Positions 8,416 to 15,503 of a stretch of 64,000 nucleotides of DNA are shown piece by piece. The translations under genes and the position numbers were made by a program. Under the pieces are notes generated by a model. That model ran no database searches. It was not told the origin of the DNA and saw only the letters and a program-made list of their open reading frames with translations. How positions within the stretch are numbered: position 1 is the first letter of the stretch; every line of letters starts with the position of its first letter. The stretch comes from CAVTSA01 sp963790575 (GTDB taxonomy: Bacteria > Chloroflexota > Dormibacteria > Dormibacterales > Dormibacteraceae), in the NCBI GenBank assembly GCA_963790575.1, contig CAWBPD010000012.1, positions 434,001-498,000 on the forward strand, written 5' to 3'.

Positions 8416-9692
8416 CGCAACGCCCCCCTCCTTTCCTGCGGCGGCGCTCCCGCGCCCACCGCTCGCGGCGCGGCCGGCGCCGCCTGCGGCTCCTTCGGCA
8501 GCCCCAGCGCGCGCTCGGCGACGATGTTGCGCTGGATCTCGCTGGTGCCCGAGTAGATGGTCCCGGCCCGGCTGGACAGGAAGACGTCCTGCCAGCGGTC
8601 GGTCACATAGCCCTCACCGTCGGGTCTGACCAGGGCACCGGCGCCCTCGATCTCGACCGCGATCTCGCCCAGGCGCCGGTGGTACTCGCTCCAGAACAGC
8701 TTGTTGATCGACGCCTCGGGGCCGGGCTCACGGCGCATCGCCATCTGGGCCAGGGTGCGCAGGCCCGAGTAGCGCATGATCTGGACCTGGGAGTACGCCC
8801 ACGCCAGCTGCTGGCGGACCAGAGGATCGCGGTCCCGACCCAGCCGTCGCGCGGTGTCGACCAGGTCCCAGAACTCGCGCTCGTACGCGAGGTGGGCGAC
8901 GGAGGCGCTGCCGCCGCGCTCGAACCCGAGCGTCGTCATCGCCACCCGCCAGCCGTTGCCGAGACCGCCGATCACGTCCCGCAGCTGCGCCCGCGCCCCG
9001 TCCAGAAACGTCTCGTAGAACTCGGAGGCGCCGGAGATCTGGTGGATGGGGCGGATCTCGATGTGGTTGTCGTGCAGGGGCATCAGCACGTACGAGAGGT
9101 TGTGGTGCCGGGGCGCCGCGTGCTCGGTCTTGCAGAGGGCGAAGAACCAGTTGGCGTGGTGGGCCCCCGAGGTCCACACCTTCTGACCGGTGATCACGAG
9201 CTCGTCTTCGTCGATCTCAGCCGAGGTCTCGACGCCCGCCAGGTCGGATCCGTGGTTGGGCTCTGAGAAGCCCTGGCAGAAGACGGTGCGGCCCTCGATG
9301 ATCGCGGGCAGCAGCCGCGCACGCTGCTCGTCGTCGCCGTGCACGATGATCGAGGGCCCGACCAGTGTCTCGCCCATCCCCCGGCGCACGCGCGGAACGC
9401 GGGCCCGGTGGCATTCCTCGTTGAAGATCGCCACCCGCACGCCGTCCCAGCCGCGGCCGCCCACACTCTCCGGCCACTGCGGGCAGATGAGCCGGGCGTC
9501 CTGGAGTTCGCGCTCCCACTGCCGGTAGTCCGGATGCCCGTAGGTGTGCGGCCCGATGCCACGCTGCGAGCCCGCCATCCCCACCATCGACCAGTCGGCG
9601 AGGCTTGGGAGGCCGGCCGGTGCGTGGTCCTGGATCCAGGTGCGCATCTCGTCGCGAAACGCGCGCAGCTCCTCTCCCAGCTCGAGCTCCAT
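8412..9692 (-). CDS. Acyl-CoA dehydrogenase
   Basis: 426 residues. FSEPNHGSDLAGV (about 140-152) binds the flavin ring, and SGTSEIQRNIVAERALGLPKEP near residue 390 is the C-terminal ACAD signature. A Pro/Ala-rich tail of about 25 residues follows. Similar in length and in its ends to the neighbour at 9696-10967, from which it is separated by 3 bp, so the two may be paralogues forming an alpha/beta dehydrogenase. Exact acyl specificity cannot be inferred. Confidence 0.9.
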   Translation of the reverse strand: MELELGEELRAFRDEMRTWIQDHAPAGLPSLADWSMVGMAGSQRGIGPHTYGHPDYRQWERELQDARLICPQWPESVGGRGWDGVRVAIFNEECHRARVPRVRRGMGETLVGPSIIVHGDDEQRARLLPAIIEGRTVFCQGFSEPNHGSDLAGVETSAEIDEDELVITGQKVWTSGAHHANWFFALCKTEHAAPRHHNLSYVLMPLHDNHIEIRPIHQISGASEFYETFLDGARAQLRDVIGGLGNGWRVAMTTLGFERGGSASVAHLAYEREFWDLVDTARRLGRDRDPLVRQQLAWAYSQVQIMRYSGLRTLAQMAMRREPGPEASINKLFWSEYHRRLGEIAVEIEGAGALVRPDGEGYVTDRWQDVFLSSRAGTIYSGTSEIQRNIVAERALGLPKEPQAAPAAPRAVGAGAPPQERRGALR

Positions 9693-9695
9693 CCT

Positions 9696-10967
9696 TCAAC
9701 CCTCCTCCCGCTGCGTTCCCACCCGCAGGTCGCGGAACGGTACGTCGACGTCGAGCCGGGGCTCCTTGGGAAGCCCGAGCACGCGCTCGCCGATGATGTT
9801 GCGCTGGATCTCGTCGGTCCCGCCAGCGATCGAGGTTCCCGGGCTGGAGAGCGCCTGCCGCTGGAGACGGCCCTGTCCGGGCGTCTCCTCACCGACCACC
9901 AGGCCGTGGGCGCCGAGCGTCTCCATCCCGACCGCGCTCGCCATCCGGGAGATGTCGGAGCGGGCGATCTTGCGCACCGAGCCCTCAGCGCCGGGGCGCC
10001 GCCCGGCCCGGACCGCCGCCGCCGAGCGCAGGCCCATCAGACGGCTCACCTCCTCCTTCGCCACCAGCTCGGCCAGGCGCTGGCGCAGGATGGGGTCGGC
10101 CTCGCGCTCCAGGCTGCGAGCGACCTCGATGACGCGGGGCGCCAGCTGCGTGGTGCCCATGCTCTCGCGCTCGCCGGCCACCTTGCCGCTGGCGACGTCG
10201 CCGGCTCTGACGTCGAGCATCCCTCCCCGAGCACCCGGCGCCGCGCTCGGCAGCGCGCTCATGAAGCGCTCGAACATCAGCGTCGTCACCGCGACCGCCC
10301 ACCCCCCGCCAACCGCACCGACCACCCGGTCGGCCTCGACCCGGGCTCCGTTGAAGAACACCTCGTTGAACCCATCGCCGCCGTTCATCTGGTGCAGCGG
10401 CCGGATCTCGACGCCGGGCTGGTCGAGGTCGATGACGAAGTAGGTCAGCCCCTGATGCTTGGGCACGTCGGGGTCGGTCCGGGCCACCAGCAGGCCGCGG
10501 TCCGCGAACTGCGCACCCGAGGTCCACACCTTCTGGCCGTGCACCACCCAGCCGTCCCCGTCCCGCACGGCCCGCGTCTGCAGGCCGGCCAGGTCGGAGC
10601 CGGCGCCCGGTTCCGAGAAGAACTGGCACCACGCTTCCTCGCCCCGGGCCAGCACCGGGAGAAAGCGCTCGCGGAGCGCTTCGGAGCCGTGCGTGAGCAG
10701 GACCGGCCCGCCCAGCAGCTGACCCAGGCTCGCCGGCGGGCCGAGCGCGCCCCGGGCGAGGAAGGCCTCCCGGACGGTGCCCTGCGCCTGGGGCCGCAGG
10801 CCCCGCCCGAACGACCCGCGGGGCCAGCTGGGGAACCCCCAACCCGAGTCGGCGAGAGTGGCCCACCATTCGCGGACCGTGAGGTCGGGGTTCCAACTGG
10901 CCTCCAGCCAGGTCTCGACCTCGGTCCGGACCGTGTCATGGTCAGAGGAAGGGGTGCCGGCATCCAT
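9696..10967 (-). CDS. Acyl-CoA dehydrogenase, first gene of the catabolic operon
   Basis: 423 residues with FFSEPGAGSDLAGL and GGTDEIQRNIIGERVLGLPKEP, the FAD-contact and C-terminal ACAD signatures. It is the first gene of the minus-strand operon. A promoter is visible upstream: TTGACA (minus strand, 11045-11040), 18 bp, TCAAAT (11021-11016), predicting a leader of about 40 bases with no clear Shine-Dalgarno. The -35 box overlaps that of the divergent thiolase-like gene, suggesting joint control, perhaps by the TetR regulator encoded at 12806. Confidence 0.9.
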   Translation of the reverse strand: MDAGTPSSDHDTVRTEVETWLEASWNPDLTVREWWATLADSGWGFPSWPRGSFGRGLRPQAQGTVREAFLARGALGPPASLGQLLGGPVLLTHGSEALRERFLPVLARGEEAWCQFFSEPGAGSDLAGLQTRAVRDGDGWVVHGQKVWTSGAQFADRGLLVARTDPDVPKHQGLTYFVIDLDQPGVEIRPLHQMNGGDGFNEVFFNGARVEADRVVGAVGGGWAVAVTTLMFERFMSALPSAAPGARGGMLDVRAGDVASGKVAGERESMGTTQLAPRVIEVARSLEREADPILRQRLAELVAKEEVSRLMGLRSAAAVRAGRRPGAEGSVRKIARSDISRMASAVGMETLGAHGLVVGEETPGQGRLQRQALSSPGTSIAGGTDEIQRNIIGERVLGLPKEPRLDVDVPFRDLRVGTQREEG

Positions 10968-11074
10968 CGCTCGGGTACCTCACGAACGCTCGTACGGCTG
11001 CCGCTGTGGTTGCCAATTTGATCACTCCTCAGGTTTGGTTGTCAACGCCCCGATCGGTCGTTAGGCTGAGCCCA
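10968..11074. promoter_or_regulatory. Divergent promoter with overlapping -35 boxes
   Basis: The near-palindrome GTTGTCAAC (11038-11046) supplies TTGTCA (11039-11044) to the plus strand and TTGACA (11045-11040) to the minus strand. Plus strand: 17-bp spacer and TAGGCT (11062-11067), seven bases before the ATG at 11075, so the thiolase-like mRNA is predicted to be leaderless. Minus strand: 18-bp spacer and TCAAAT. One protein bound over this palindrome could silence both operons. Inferred from sequence only. Confidence 0.6.
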
Positions 11075-12259
11075 ATGAGCAGCGACCATCGAGCCGCGAT
11101 CGCCGGTGTCTATGAGTTTCCGCGGCGGAGCGTCCCGGGGATGACCGCGCTCCAGATCAAGGCCGCCTCCGCGGCCCACGCGCTGGACGACGCCGGCCTC
11201 TCGTGGCGGGACGTCGACGCGGTCTACGACGCCGGCGAGACCGGCCCCGGGGCGGGTCTTTCGATGGCCGAGTACCTGGGCGTGCATCCGGTCGTGATCG
11301 ACACCACGGGTGTCGGCGGGTCGTCGTTCGAGGTCCATGCCGGTCACGCCGCGCGGGCGGTCGCGTCCGGGAAAGCGAAGGTCGCCCTGCTCACCTACGG
11401 GTCGACCGCCCACAGTGACCGGCGCGCCATCGGCACCGGCGGCCGGGGGGCGGGGGCGCCGACGCCCAGCGGCAACATGGAGGCGCCCTACGGGCTCACG
11501 CTGGTCGGCAGCTACGCGCTGGTCGCACAGCGCCACATGCACGAGTACGGCACCACGCCGGAGCAGCTGGCGGAGATCGCGGTCACCACCCGCGCGCACG
11601 CGATGCGCAACCCCGAGGCGGTCCAGGCCCTGCAGGATGTGGGGCAGAAGAACGTGCGCGAGATCGGGGTGGACGACGTGGTCTCCTCGCGGATGATCGC
11701 CGATCCCCTCCACCTCCTCGACTGCTGCATCATCTCCGACGGCGGTGGAGCCGTGGTGATCGTGGCGCCCGAGGTGGCGCGCGACCTCCGGTCGGAGCCG
11801 GTGTGGATCCTGGGGACCGGTGAGGCCGTGAGGTACGCCGAGAACGGCGCCGAGCTGACGGTCAGCGCGGCGGTCGCCTCGGGCCCACCCGCGTTCGGCG
11901 AGGCGGGGGTCAGGCCGGACGAGATGGACGTGGCGATGATCTACGACTCCTTCACGATCACGGTGCTGACGATCCTGGAGGACCTGGGCTTTTGCGCCAA
12001 AGGCGAGGGCGGCGCGTACGTCGAGGGCGGACGGCTGCGCTTCGACCGCCCGGGGGCACCGGCGCTGAACACGGACGGCGGCGGGCTCTCGTCGAACCAT
12101 CCCGGGATGCGCGGCATCTTCCTTTTGATCGAGGCGACGCGGCAGCTGCGCGGGACCTCCACGGCCCAGGTGCCGGGCGCCAAGCTCGCTGTCGCGCACG
12201 GCAACGGTGGTCAGCTGGGGTCACGGCACGCGGCCGGGACCGTGGTGTTGGGGAGGTAA
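11075..12259 (+). CDS. Thiolase-like protein (SCP-x/Ltp2-type, possible retro-aldolase)
   Basis: 394 residues of the thiolase superfamily. The N-terminal position that carries the nucleophilic Cys in true thiolases reads TGVGGSSFEVHAGHA, with Ser instead. IYDSFTITVL and HGNGGQLGSRHA are kept in the second half. This pattern, with a DUF35 gene directly downstream, is known for Ltp2-type aldolases that cleave CoA thioesters of steroid side chains by retro-aldol chemistry with tyrosines. ATG at 11075 is chosen because TAGGCT lies seven bases upstream (leaderless); an in-frame GTG/ATG region upstream has no support. A plain non-catalytic lipid-transfer role is the alternative. Confidence 0.85.
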   Translation: MSSDHRAAIAGVYEFPRRSVPGMTALQIKAASAAHALDDAGLSWRDVDAVYDAGETGPGAGLSMAEYLGVHPVVIDTTGVGGSSFEVHAGHAARAVASGKAKVALLTYGSTAHSDRRAIGTGGRGAGAPTPSGNMEAPYGLTLVGSYALVAQRHMHEYGTTPEQLAEIAVTTRAHAMRNPEAVQALQDVGQKNVREIGVDDVVSSRMIADPLHLLDCCIISDGGGAVVIVAPEVARDLRSEPVWILGTGEAVRYAENGAELTVSAAVASGPPAFGEAGVRPDEMDVAMIYDSFTITVLTILEDLGFCAKGEGGAYVEGGRLRFDRPGAPALNTDGGGLSSNHPGMRGIFLLIEATRQLRGTSTAQVPGAKLAVAHGNGGQLGSRHAAGTVVLGR

Positions 12260-12264
12260 GTGCG

Positions 12265-12792
12265 ATGACCGAGGTGGCCGCTGCCGTCGCTCGCCCGCAG
12301 CCGAGGTTCCCGGAGCCCGACACCGGCCCCTTCTGGGAGGCGACCAAGGAGGACCGGCTCACCTACCAGGTCTGTCGCCGCTGCGGCGGGGTCGTGTTCT
12401 ACCCGCGCTCGCACTGCACCCACTGCACGAGCCTGGACCTGGACCTGCGCACCTCGGCCGGGCAGGGGTCGATCTACACGTTCACCGTCATCCGGCAGCA
12501 CGGCCACCCCTTCTTTCGGGGCCGGGTGCCCTACGTGGTCGCGTACGTGGATCTCGACGAGGGGTTCCGGATGCTGGCCGAGGTGCAGGCGGATCCAGAG
12601 GCGGTCGGGATCGGTCAGCGCGTGCAGCTGCGGTGGGAGGAAGGCGACGAGGTGCGCGTCCCTCTCTTCGTCCCGGCCCCGGCGGGCGGCGGCTCGCAAC
12701 CCCCGAGTGCCGGCACTCAGGCCCCGGCCGGCGGCTCGCAAACCCCGAGTGCCGGCACTCAGACCCCGGCCGGCGGAGCCGGAGGTGGGTAG
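12265..12792 (+). CDS. DUF35 OB-fold protein with rubredoxin-like zinc ribbon
   Basis: 175 residues. Cys37, Cys40, Cys51 and Cys54 (CRRC...CTHC) form a zinc ribbon, followed by an OB-fold (about 60-145). Proteins of this family are partners of thiolase-like enzymes and hydratases, as in the ChsH2/Ltp2 complex, and probably position the acyl-CoA. The start has GGAGG nine bases upstream and follows the thiolase-like gene by 5 bp. The last 30 residues are not family sequence: two 14-residue repeats (PSAGTQAPAGGSQT-like) are the direct translation of a 42-bp palindromic DNA repeat. Confidence 0.87.
   Translation: MTEVAAAVARPQPRFPEPDTGPFWEATKEDRLTYQVCRRCGGVVFYPRSHCTHCTSLDLDLRTSAGQGSIYTFTVIRQHGHPFFRGRVPYVVAYVDLDEGFRMLAEVQADPEAVGIGQRVQLRWEEGDEVRVPLFVPAPAGGGSQPPSAGTQAPAGGSQTPSAGTQTPAGGAGGG
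12697..12772. repeat. B-type paired palindrome (GAGTGCCGGCACTC cores, 42-bp spacing), inside a CDS
   Basis: The 20-mer CCCCGAGTGCCGGCACTCAG occurs at 12701-12720 and again at 12743-12762, exactly 42 bp apart. The inner 14 bases are a perfect palindrome. The linker GGC..CGGC..CTCGCAA is also repeated. Because 42 is a multiple of three, the repeat is read in frame as the C-terminal tail of the DUF35 protein. The same core appears at 52680. Confidence 0.9.
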
Positions 12793-12805
12793 GTCGCGAC
12801 CCGCG

Positions 12806-13402
12806 ATGACGGACTCCGAGCTGGCGGGTGGGGATCGCGTCGAGCAGGTGCTGCACCGCGCCGCCCGGCTCTTCACCACCAAGGGTTACGAGGCGGCCAG
12901 CATGCGCGATCTCGCCGCCGCGGTCGACATCCGCCCCTCCTCGCTCTACCACCACTTCCCGTCCAAGCAGCACATCCTGTTCGCGATCTGCTCCACGTTC
13001 CAGCGCGACTTCAACCTCGAGGTGGTGCCGGAGCTGAGGGCGGAGCGCCCGCCGGACGCCGCGATCCGGGCCGCCATCGAGAGGCACATCGAGTTCTCCC
13101 ACCGGCGGTGGCCCGACGTGCTCGTGAACATGCGCGAACGCCGCAGCCTGCCGGCCGAGCAGCAAGCCTCCATCAACGCCCTGCGCCGCCAGTATCGGGA
13201 TGCGATGGCGGCCGCGATCGAGCGGGGCACGCGGGAGGGGGTGTTCGCGGTCCCCGACTCCAAGCTGGGGGCGATGATGATCCTGGACATGGTCAACGGC
13301 ATCGCGCAGTGGTTCAAGCCGCGCGACCGCCGCGACCTCGAGCGCATGGCGGAGCGGTACGGCGAGGCCGCCGTCGCGATGCTGCGCGCGTGGGGCCGCT
13401 GA
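12806..13402 (+). CDS. TetR-family transcriptional regulator
   Basis: 198 residues. The N-terminal three-helix HTH (ASMRDLAAAVDIRPSSLYHHFPSKQHILFAI, about residues 34-63) is typical of TetR; the C-terminal helices would bind a ligand, here plausibly an acyl-CoA. Start chosen at ATG 12806; an in-frame GTG at 12785 would overlap the DUF35 stop and add seven residues. It ends the thiolase/DUF35 transcription unit and is the best candidate regulator of the divergent promoter at 10968-11074. Confidence 0.88.
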   Translation: MTDSELAGGDRVEQVLHRAARLFTTKGYEAASMRDLAAAVDIRPSSLYHHFPSKQHILFAICSTFQRDFNLEVVPELRAERPPDAAIRAAIERHIEFSHRRWPDVLVNMRERRSLPAEQQASINALRRQYRDAMAAAIERGTREGVFAVPDSKLGAMMILDMVNGIAQWFKPRDRRDLERMAERYGEAAVAMLRAWGR

Positions 13403-13404
13403 TG

Positions 13405-13475
13405 AGCCCCCGGAGGTGCACCAGCGGGCCCTAAGGCGGGGGAATGAGCCCCGGAGGTGCACCAGCGGGCCCCGG
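13405..13475. repeat. A-type paired palindrome in a convergent gap
   Basis: GGTGCACC cores centred at 13418.5 and 13459.5 (41 bp), read in the opposite orientation to the copy after menD (CCGGAGGTGCACCAGCGGGCC in both). The linker contains CTAAGGCGGGGGAAT. It fills nearly the whole gap between the TetR stop and the VapC stop. Confidence 0.88.
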
Positions 13476-13874
13476 TCAGGGCGCTTCGATTTGCAGTCGA
13501 CTGCAGCGCGCGATCAGATCGAAATCGTGGTCGGCGTGAAGTAGTGGAACGCCTGTCCGGATGGCGACCGACGCGATCAGACAGTCGGTCAACCGGCGAA
13601 TGGTGATGCCCTGCGCTCGGCAGGTCCGGTAGAGCGCGGCGGCGTCCTCGAAGTCCGCGAGGCCCTGGAGCGGTAGCATTCGGGAGCCGCTGAGAAGCCG
13701 CCTGAGGCGCTGCAGGTGGCCGGCATCCCTCGCTCCCGCCAGCACCTCCATCAGGATGACGTCGGTGGTTGCGAGCGCTGCGAGGCTGCCAAGGTCTCCG
13801 CGTATGCGGTGGTGAGTGGCGCTGCCCGTAGCCCGGAAAAACTCGATCCAGGCCGACGTGTCGACGAGTACCAC
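13476..13874 (-). CDS. vapC: VapC-type PIN-domain toxin
   Basis: 132-residue PIN ribonuclease. Acidic active-site candidates are Asp5 (LVDTSAW), Glu43 (LMEVLAG), Asp97 (RLTDCLI) and Asp115 (HADHDFD). It would cleave RNA to arrest growth when freed from its antitoxin. It starts with GTG at 13874, overlapping the last base of the antitoxin stop (TAGTG), so the two are translationally coupled. The module is bracketed on both sides by A-type repeats. Confidence 0.88.
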   Translation of the reverse strand: MVLVDTSAWIEFFRATGSATHHRIRGDLGSLAALATTDVILMEVLAGARDAGHLQRLRRLLSGSRMLPLQGLADFEDAAALYRTCRAQGITIRRLTDCLIASVAIRTGVPLLHADHDFDLIARCSRLQIEAP

Positions 13875-14080
13875 TAGTCAGCGGTACGTGACGACCTCAT
13901 CTGTTCGAGGTCACCTTCCCAGCCCGATCCTTCCAGTGCTAGTGCCTCCTCAATCGGCATCGGCTCTCCGATGAGCCGGCGCAGAGCCAAGTCGACGGCT
14001 TCCCGCTTACTTCGAAGGCCGTATCGCGACATCGCCTCTGTCACCAGCCGCTCATCGAGATCTATGTTCGTGCGCCCCAC
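13874..14080 (-). CDS. vapB: VapB-type antitoxin
   Basis: About 68 residues; the N-terminal part (GRTNIDLDERLVTEAMSRYGLRSKREAVDLALRRLIG) is the ribbon-helix-helix VapB fold and the C-terminal GSGWEGDL segment would thread into VapC. GTG at 14080 is preferred because TATCAT lies seven bases upstream (14093-14088) and family members begin MGRTNI; an ATG at 14089 would add three residues. Autoregulation is expected through the dyad at 14091-14108. Confidence 0.85.
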   Translation of the reverse strand: MGRTNIDLDERLVTEAMSRYGLRSKREAVDLALRRLIGEPMPIEEALALEGSGWEGDLEQMRSSRTAD

Positions 14081-14087
14081 GGACACC

Positions 14088-14109
14088 ATGATACACCTGA
14101 TGGTGTACC
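14088..14109 (-). promoter_or_regulatory. VapBC promoter/operator dyad
   Basis: Inverted repeat TACACC-TGAT-GGTGTA (14092-14107) overlapping the predicted -10 TATCAT (14093-14088). Binding of the VapB-VapC complex here would block its own promoter. Its right half, GGTGTACCGGG, resembles one half of the neighbouring GGTGCACC repeats. Confidence 0.55.
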
Positions 14110-14130
14110 GGGAGGCCGAGGGGGCTGCTG

Positions 14131-14157
14131 GCCCTGGAGGTGCACCAGCGGGGGCTA
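14131..14157. repeat. Single A-type palindrome core
   Basis: GGAGGTGCACCAGCGGGGG centred at 14142.5, the same core and flanks as at 13405-13475, 43 bp from the centre of the VapBC operator dyad. It lies between VapB and the end of menF. No second GGTGCACC copy is visible. Confidence 0.7.
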
Positions 14158-14174
14158 CACGCGCCGGCGGCCAC

Positions 14175-15470
14175 TCAGTCGACCAGCGCGTCGAGCAGCG
14201 GGCGCAGCTTGAGCTCGGTCTCGCGGAGCTCCTGGGCCGGGTCCGAGTCGGGCATCAACCCGTTGCCGGCGAACAGGCGGGCGGCGTCCTCCCAGAGCAG
14301 CCCGCAGCGGATGGCGATCGCCAGCTCGCCGTCGCCGGCCGCGTCCACCCAGCCCACCGCTCCGGCGTACCAACCCCGCTCCATCCGCTCCAGCTCCCGC
14401 GCCAGCGCCAGTGCCGGCGACACCGGGAGGCCCCCGATGGCGGGGGTCGGGTGGAGCGCCGCCCCCAGCGCCAGGACCGACGGCGGGGGATCCGGCAGTT
14501 CGGCGCTGACGCGGGTGGCCAGGTGCTGGAGGTTGGGAAGCCGGAGGATCTCGGGCTGGCCCGCATCCACCGTCCGGGCCAGCCCGCGCAGGCGTTCGAT
14601 CACGAAGTCGGCGGTCACACGATGCTCGCGGGTGTCTTTGCCGCTCGCGAGCAGGGCCTCTGCCAGCGCCTGGTCCGCCGCCGCGTCACTGCCACGAGCG
14701 GTGGTGCCGGCCAGTGGGAGGCTCTCGGCGAGCGTGCCGATCCGCCGCGCCAGCAGCTCCGGCGAGGCGCCCACGAAGGTCGACCCGTCGGCACCCGTGA
14801 GCAGCCAGGTGTAGCAGGCGGGATAGGCGCGGCGGAGAGCGCGCGCCACCTTGGCCCCGGCCAGCACCCCTTCGCCGCGCGCCAGCACCTCGCGCGCCAG
14901 CACCACCTTTTGGGCCTCCCCATTCCGCAAGCGCTCGCTGGCAGCCGCCACCGCCGCCATCCACTCCTCCGGCGCTCGCGAAGGCTGCAGCCTCAGGCGC
15001 CGGGCGGCCGGTCCCTTGGCGAGCGGAGCGCCGTGGAGCAGGCTCTCCTCGCCCCACACACGGGTGCGTCCGTCGACCTGGAGCACGGCCACCTGCGGGA
15101 TCCTGAGCAGGAGGCCGCCGAAACCCTCCCAGGGCGCTCGCGGCGCCTCCGCCGGCCGGTGCGCGAAGCCGCCGATGGCGATCGGCCCGCTCCCCGGCTC
15201 CTCGGCGCGCTGCCCAAGTTCCGGCGCCAGGCGCGCCCAGAGCCGGTCGGCGGCCGCGATCGGATCTCCCCGCTCCGCGTCCACTCTCTGGCCGGAGGCG
15301 TCCTCGACCGCGGCGCCGTCCTCGGTCGCCACGATCTCGAAGGCGGTCCCGATGCCGACCAGCGAGCGGGCGCCGCGGTCGACGCGAGCGAACAGCGCCA
15401 CCGATTGCCCCGCGTCGGAGGCGGCTGCCGCGACCTCGACCAGGTCCACCTCGGGGCGAGTATTGCACAT
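14175..15470 (-). CDS. menF: Isochorismate synthase (MenF/EntC family)
   Basis: Converts chorismate to isochorismate, the first committed step toward menaquinone (or a siderophore). 431 residues of the chorismate-binding family: VVLAREVLARGEG, GASPELLARR, LAGTTARG, the EHRVTADFV helix, LHPTPAIGGLPVSPAL and WYAGAVGW are family motifs. The start at ATG 15470 gives normal length; the open frame upstream is antisense to menC. Location beside menC, and menD in the same window, favours a menaquinone role. menF and menC are divergent, separated by only 33 bp. Confidence 0.9.
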   Translation of the reverse strand: MCNTRPEVDLVEVAAAASDAGQSVALFARVDRGARSLVGIGTAFEIVATEDGAAVEDASGQRVDAERGDPIAAADRLWARLAPELGQRAEEPGSGPIAIGGFAHRPAEAPRAPWEGFGGLLLRIPQVAVLQVDGRTRVWGEESLLHGAPLAKGPAARRLRLQPSRAPEEWMAAVAAASERLRNGEAQKVVLAREVLARGEGVLAGAKVARALRRAYPACYTWLLTGADGSTFVGASPELLARRIGTLAESLPLAGTTARGSDAAADQALAEALLASGKDTREHRVTADFVIERLRGLARTVDAGQPEILRLPNLQHLATRVSAELPDPPPSVLALGAALHPTPAIGGLPVSPALALARELERMERGWYAGAVGWVDAAGDGELAIAIRCGLLWEDAARLFAGNGLMPDSDPAQELRETELKLRPLLDALVD

Positions 15471-15503
15471 CGTGTGAGCGAACACTCTGAGAGTATCTAC
15501 ATC

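Noticed and set aside
13971..15503. A long N-terminal extension of menC
   Set aside because: The first 511 codons are antisense to vapB and menF and show no family similarity; MenC homologues begin near residue 512.
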